Positions 41,565 to 44,241 of a DNA stretch of 44,241 bases are shown here, piece by piece. This DNA is from an uncultured Cytophagales bacterium (GTDB lineage: Bacteria; Bacteroidota; Bacteroidia; Cytophagales; Thermoflexibacteraceae). A model generated the notes under the pieces. The model ran no database searches. It saw only the letters and a list, made by a program, of their open reading frames with translations, and was not told the DNA's origin. Where the stretch lies: contig CALHUI010000023.1 of assembly GCA_938039675.1 (NCBI GenBank), forward strand, positions 1 to 44,241, in the 5' to 3' direction. A program made the position numbers and the translations under genes. How positions within the stretch are numbered: the stretch's first letter is position 1; each line of letters opens with the position of its first letter.

Positions 41565-44241
41565 ATGAAAATGAAAATTAACAAACTTTTGACGGGATGG
41601 ATTCCCATCTTTTTGCTGCTTTTAGTAAGCATTCAGCCGGCTTTTGCCCAAAAGCGCATCACAGGTAAAGTAACCGATGCAGAAACCAACACGCCTTTGC
41701 CGGGGGTAACGGTTTTGGCCAAAGGTACGCAAAGCGGTACTACCACCGATGCAGAGGGAAAGTATTCGCTGAATGTTCCCGCAGGGGCTGATATGCTGGT
41801 GTTCTCCTATGTAGGTTTCAAAACTCAGGAAATAGTCATTGGCAATCAGAGTAACATAGACATTGCGCTGGCGGCAGACGATAAAATGCTAAGCGAAGTG
41901 ATTGTAACAGGTTATTTGACCGAACAGAAAAAAGATATTGTGGGTTCGGTAGCTACGGTAAAGTCCAAAGATTTGGTAGCTATTCCGCAAGGTAACGTAG
42001 AGCAACAGTTGCAGGGGCGCGTATCAGGTGTTACGGTACTTACCTCCGGCCAGCCGGGTGTGCAGAGTTCGGTAAGGGTACGCGGTTTTACTACTTTGGG
42101 TAACAACTCACCCCTTTACATTGTGGACGGTGTGCCGCTGACCGATGTATCTGACCTGAACGGTCTTGATATCGAGTCCACTACGGTTTTGAAAGATGCC
42201 GGTGCGGCTTCTATCTATGGTGCACGTGCTTCTAACGGCGTAATTGTAATGACGACCAAGCGCGGCCTGAGCAAACCCGGCAAGCTGCGCGTAGATTATG
42301 AAATGCAGTATGGAACTCAGATGCCCGGTAAGCGGCGTACAGGCGTACTCAACCCGCAACAAACTGCCGAATGGACATTTATTGCCCGCCGCAACGCAGG
42401 GCAGGCGGCTACGCATCCGCAATATGGTTCAGGACCGACCCCTGTATTGCCCGATTACATTAACGTTGGTGGTATTGGCGGCTTGTTTGAGGGCGACCCC
42501 CGCATTGACCGCAGCCGTTACAACATCGACTTCGACAATGGCCCTATTTATCAGATTGTACGCGGCAATAAGGCTGGTACCGACTGGTATAAAGAAATTA
42601 CCCGCAATGCACCTATTTTGAATCAAAGTATCGGTCTTTCAGGCGGCGGAGAGGGGAGTCGTTTCTATGTAGGTTTAGGTCAATACGAACAACAAGGCGT
42701 TGTACTGAATACTTGGCTGAAACGCTATACTGCCCGTGTAAACTCTGAGTTTACAATTGCCAAAAAGGTGCGCATTGGCGAAAATATGCAAGTAACTTTT
42801 CGGGAAAATCCCAGCATCGGCACCGATTTGAATTCACCCCAAGGCGAAAACGATTTATTTATGGCCATGACCATCAATCCGTTTATACCTGTATATGATG
42901 AGTTTGGTGGTTGGGCAGGTACTGCTGCGCCGGGGTTTAACAACTCGCGCAACCCTGTAGCAGACCGTACCCGCGCCGGTGAAAACAGAGGTTTTAGCCT
43001 TGCTACGATGGGTAATGTATATGCCGAAGTAGAACCTATCCAAGACCTCGTATTTCGGACCAGTGCAGGTGGACGCTTAGGTTCTTTTCATACTCGCAGT
43101 GCACAGTTCCGTACTTATGAACGTTCGGAAAACATCGGTGCTAACTCTGTATCGGAAAGTTCCGGCTTCTTTTACACTTGGACATGGACTAATACGGCTA
43201 CCTACAAAAAAACATTTGACAAGCATGCAGTTAAAGGGCTGTTAGGTTATGAGTATATTGTAAGCGACGGTTTCCGTTCTTTAGGTGCTTTTGGTTTGAA
43301 TCCATTCTCAATGGATCCTGCCTTCCGCACAATCTCAACTACCGAAACTGTTGGTCGTCAGGCAGGCAGCGGAGGCAGCCCTGAGCGTCGTTTCGGTTCG
43401 CTTTTTGCCCGCGTGGACTATGGCTACGACGATAAGTACTATTTCAATGGTACAATCCGTCAAGACCAGTCTTCCGTGTTCGGTGAGAATAATCGCGTTG
43501 GTGTATTCCCTGCTTTCTCTGCTGCATGGCGTATTTCAAGCGAAAATTTCATGAAGGGAATCAATTGGATTGATGACCTGAAAATTCGCGGCGGTTGGGG
43601 GCAAATGGGCAACTCTCTGATTGACCCCAATAACCAGTTTGACTTGTTTGTAGCTACTTCTTACGACATTTCGGGTGTAAATACGGGCGCAGACCCTGCC
43701 TTGCGCCAAAGTCGCTTAGGCAACCGAAATGCAAAGTGGGAAACCAATACTACAACCAACATCGGTATAGACGGTTCTTTCTTTAAGGGCAAAATGGATA
43801 TCATCTTAGATTTGTACCAAAAGCGTACCGATGACATTTTGTATCAAGTGCCGCTGCCGGGAGTCTTAGGACAGGTAACACCTCCTTCCGTAAACATTGC
43901 CTCTATCAGCAACAAGGGTATTGACTTGCAAATTATCAACCGCGGTAATATTACCAGTGACCTGCGTTTTGAAACCGACCTAACTTTTACCACCTTTACC
44001 AACCGTATCGAGTCATTGGCACCTGATGCAGGTATTACCTTCTTTGATGCCGGTAATGCTACGCGTTTGGGGCTGACTACCCGCAATCAGGTGGGAAGTT
44101 CTTTCTCTCGCTTCTTTGGCTATAAAGTGGTTGGACTGTTCCAAAGCCCCGAAGATGTGCGCAACTCTCCCGTACAGGACGGCGCAGCACCCGGTCGTTT
44201 GAAATTTGCGGATATTAACGGCGATGGTCGCATTACTGCTG
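41565..44241 (+). CDS. SusC/RagA-type TonB-dependent receptor, 3' end outside window
   Basis: An outer-membrane receptor that imports oligosaccharides or other polymers with a SusD partner and TonB energy. The reading frame is open from the ATG at 41565 to the window edge, at least 892 residues. It has a signal peptide (KLLTGWIPIFLLLLVSIQPAFA), a carboxypeptidase-regulatory-like domain (ITGKVTDAETNTPLPGVTVLAKGTQSGTTTDAEGKYSLNVPAGADMLVFSYVGFKTQ) and the plug with SEVIVTGY, VRVRGFTTLGNNSPLYIVDGVPL, and DIESTTVLKDAGAASIYGARASNGVIVMTTK. The beta-barrel follows, with many alternating-aromatic strands and RLKFADINGDGRITA near the window end. No stop or frameshift is visible, so unlike the locus at the left end it is intact here. 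A SusD gene is expected next. The region 41354-41564 before it holds no gene and no convincing promoter. Confidence 0.93.
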   Translation, partial: MKMKINKLLTGWIPIFLLLLVSIQPAFAQKRITGKVTDAETNTPLPGVTVLAKGTQSGTTTDAEGKYSLNVPAGADMLVFSYVGFKTQEIVIGNQSNIDIALAADDKMLSEVIVTGYLTEQKKDIVGSVATVKSKDLVAIPQGNVEQQLQGRVSGVTVLTSGQPGVQSSVRVRGFTTLGNNSPLYIVDGVPLTDVSDLNGLDIESTTVLKDAGAASIYGARASNGVIVMTTKRGLSKPGKLRVDYEMQYGTQMPGKRRTGVLNPQQTAEWTFIARRNAGQAATHPQYGSGPTPVLPDYINVGGIGGLFEGDPRIDRSRYNIDFDNGPIYQIVRGNKAGTDWYKEITRNAPILNQSIGLSGGGEGSRFYVGLGQYEQQGVVLNTWLKRYTARVNSEFTIAKKVRIGENMQVTFRENPSIGTDLNSPQGENDLFMAMTINPFIPVYDEFGGWAGTAAPGFNNSRNPVADRTRAGENRGFSLATMGNVYAEVEPIQDLVFRTSAGGRLGSFHTRSAQFRTYERSENIGANSVSESSGFFYTWTWTNTATYKKTFDKHAVKGLLGYEYIVSDGFRSLGAFGLNPFSMDPAFRTISTTETVGRQAGSGGSPERRFGSLFARVDYGYDDKYYFNGTIRQDQSSVFGENNRVGVFPAFSAAWRISSENFMKGINWIDDLKIRGGWGQMGNSLIDPNNQFDLFVATSYDISGVNTGADPALRQSRLGNRNAKWETNTTTNIGIDGSFFKGKMDIILDLYQKRTDDILYQVPLPGVLGQVTPPSVNIASISNKGIDLQIINRGNITSDLRFETDLTFTTFTNRIESLAPDAGITFFDAGNATRLGLTTRNQVGSSFSRFFGYKVVGLFQSPEDVRNSPVQDGAAPGRLKFADINGDGRITA

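Overview
The window comes from a member of the Bacteroidota, most likely Cytophagales. It has SusC/SusD-type outer-membrane genes. It has secreted proteins ending in type IX secretion signals: a type A sorting domain on the S8 protease and a CHU_C/gliding-type C-terminus on the 1271-aa protein. It also has a DUF3098-UppP cluster, a tmRNA tag of GETNYALAA, promoter-like TTG-N19-TAnnTTTG sites and no consistent Shine-Dalgarno sequences. Base composition looks even, and I see no transposase, integrase, phage gene or CRISPR array.

Layout. 1-1530: wreck of a SusC-SusD pair (frameshift, two nonsense codons, then a large internal deletion joining susC to the susD tail), with its terminator still in place. 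1592-3904: cytidine deaminase, then divergent free-methionine-sulfoxide reductase and O-succinylhomoserine sulfhydrylase. 3937-10619: a TolB-like propeller protein, divergent from an ftsX - DUF3098 - uppP - penicillin-acylase-like cluster that ends in a frameshifted aldo/keto reductase. 10678-13849: an OmpP1/FadL-like outer-membrane protein and dihydrolipoamide dehydrogenase. 13879-17110: a minus-strand operon of alpha/beta hydrolase, lipoprotein metal-chelate/cobalamin-type binding protein and HI0933/BaiN-type flavoprotein. 17208-21965: a 1585-aa secreted subtilase. 21970-23040: proB. 23221-23582: tmRNA. 23653-30216: a lipoprotein divergent from a repeat-rich CHU_C protein, followed by a GH3 C-domain/beta-lactamase-type protein. 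30310-32172: an O-antigen-type ABC permease coupled to a GNAT/FemAB-like acyltransferase. 32158-33153: gap. 33356-33440: tRNA-Ser. 33575-35506: a membrane sensor with no visible output domain. 35511-37919: M28 peptidase, a small biotinyl carrier protein and RNase HII. 37906-39953: a decayed sugar-phosphate isomerase/epimerase-like gene, a DUF2911 protein and a frameshifted small cytosolic protein. 39958-41353: LolD and an unrecognised 239-aa protein. 41565-end: an intact SusC-type receptor that runs off the window.

How the genes work together. Much of the window concerns the cell envelope: nutrient import (two SusC loci, the FadL-like protein, the binding lipoprotein), wall recycling and lipid carrier supply (ftsX, uppP, the GH3C-beta-lactamase-like protein), lipoprotein release (lolD), polysaccharide export (the Wzm-like permease) and secreted repeat proteins. 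Housekeeping genes (gap, lpdA, proB, rnhB, cdd, metZ, tmRNA, tRNA-Ser) are scattered among them singly.

No defence system or clearly new multi-gene machine is visible. The points most worth following are the GH3C-beta-lactamase-like protein that lacks the GH3 catalytic barrel, the seven-repeat CHU_C protein encoded just upstream of it, the lone Wzm-like permease behind a near-consensus promoter and a 7-bp inverted repeat, and the group of four degraded genes in an otherwise intact gene set.
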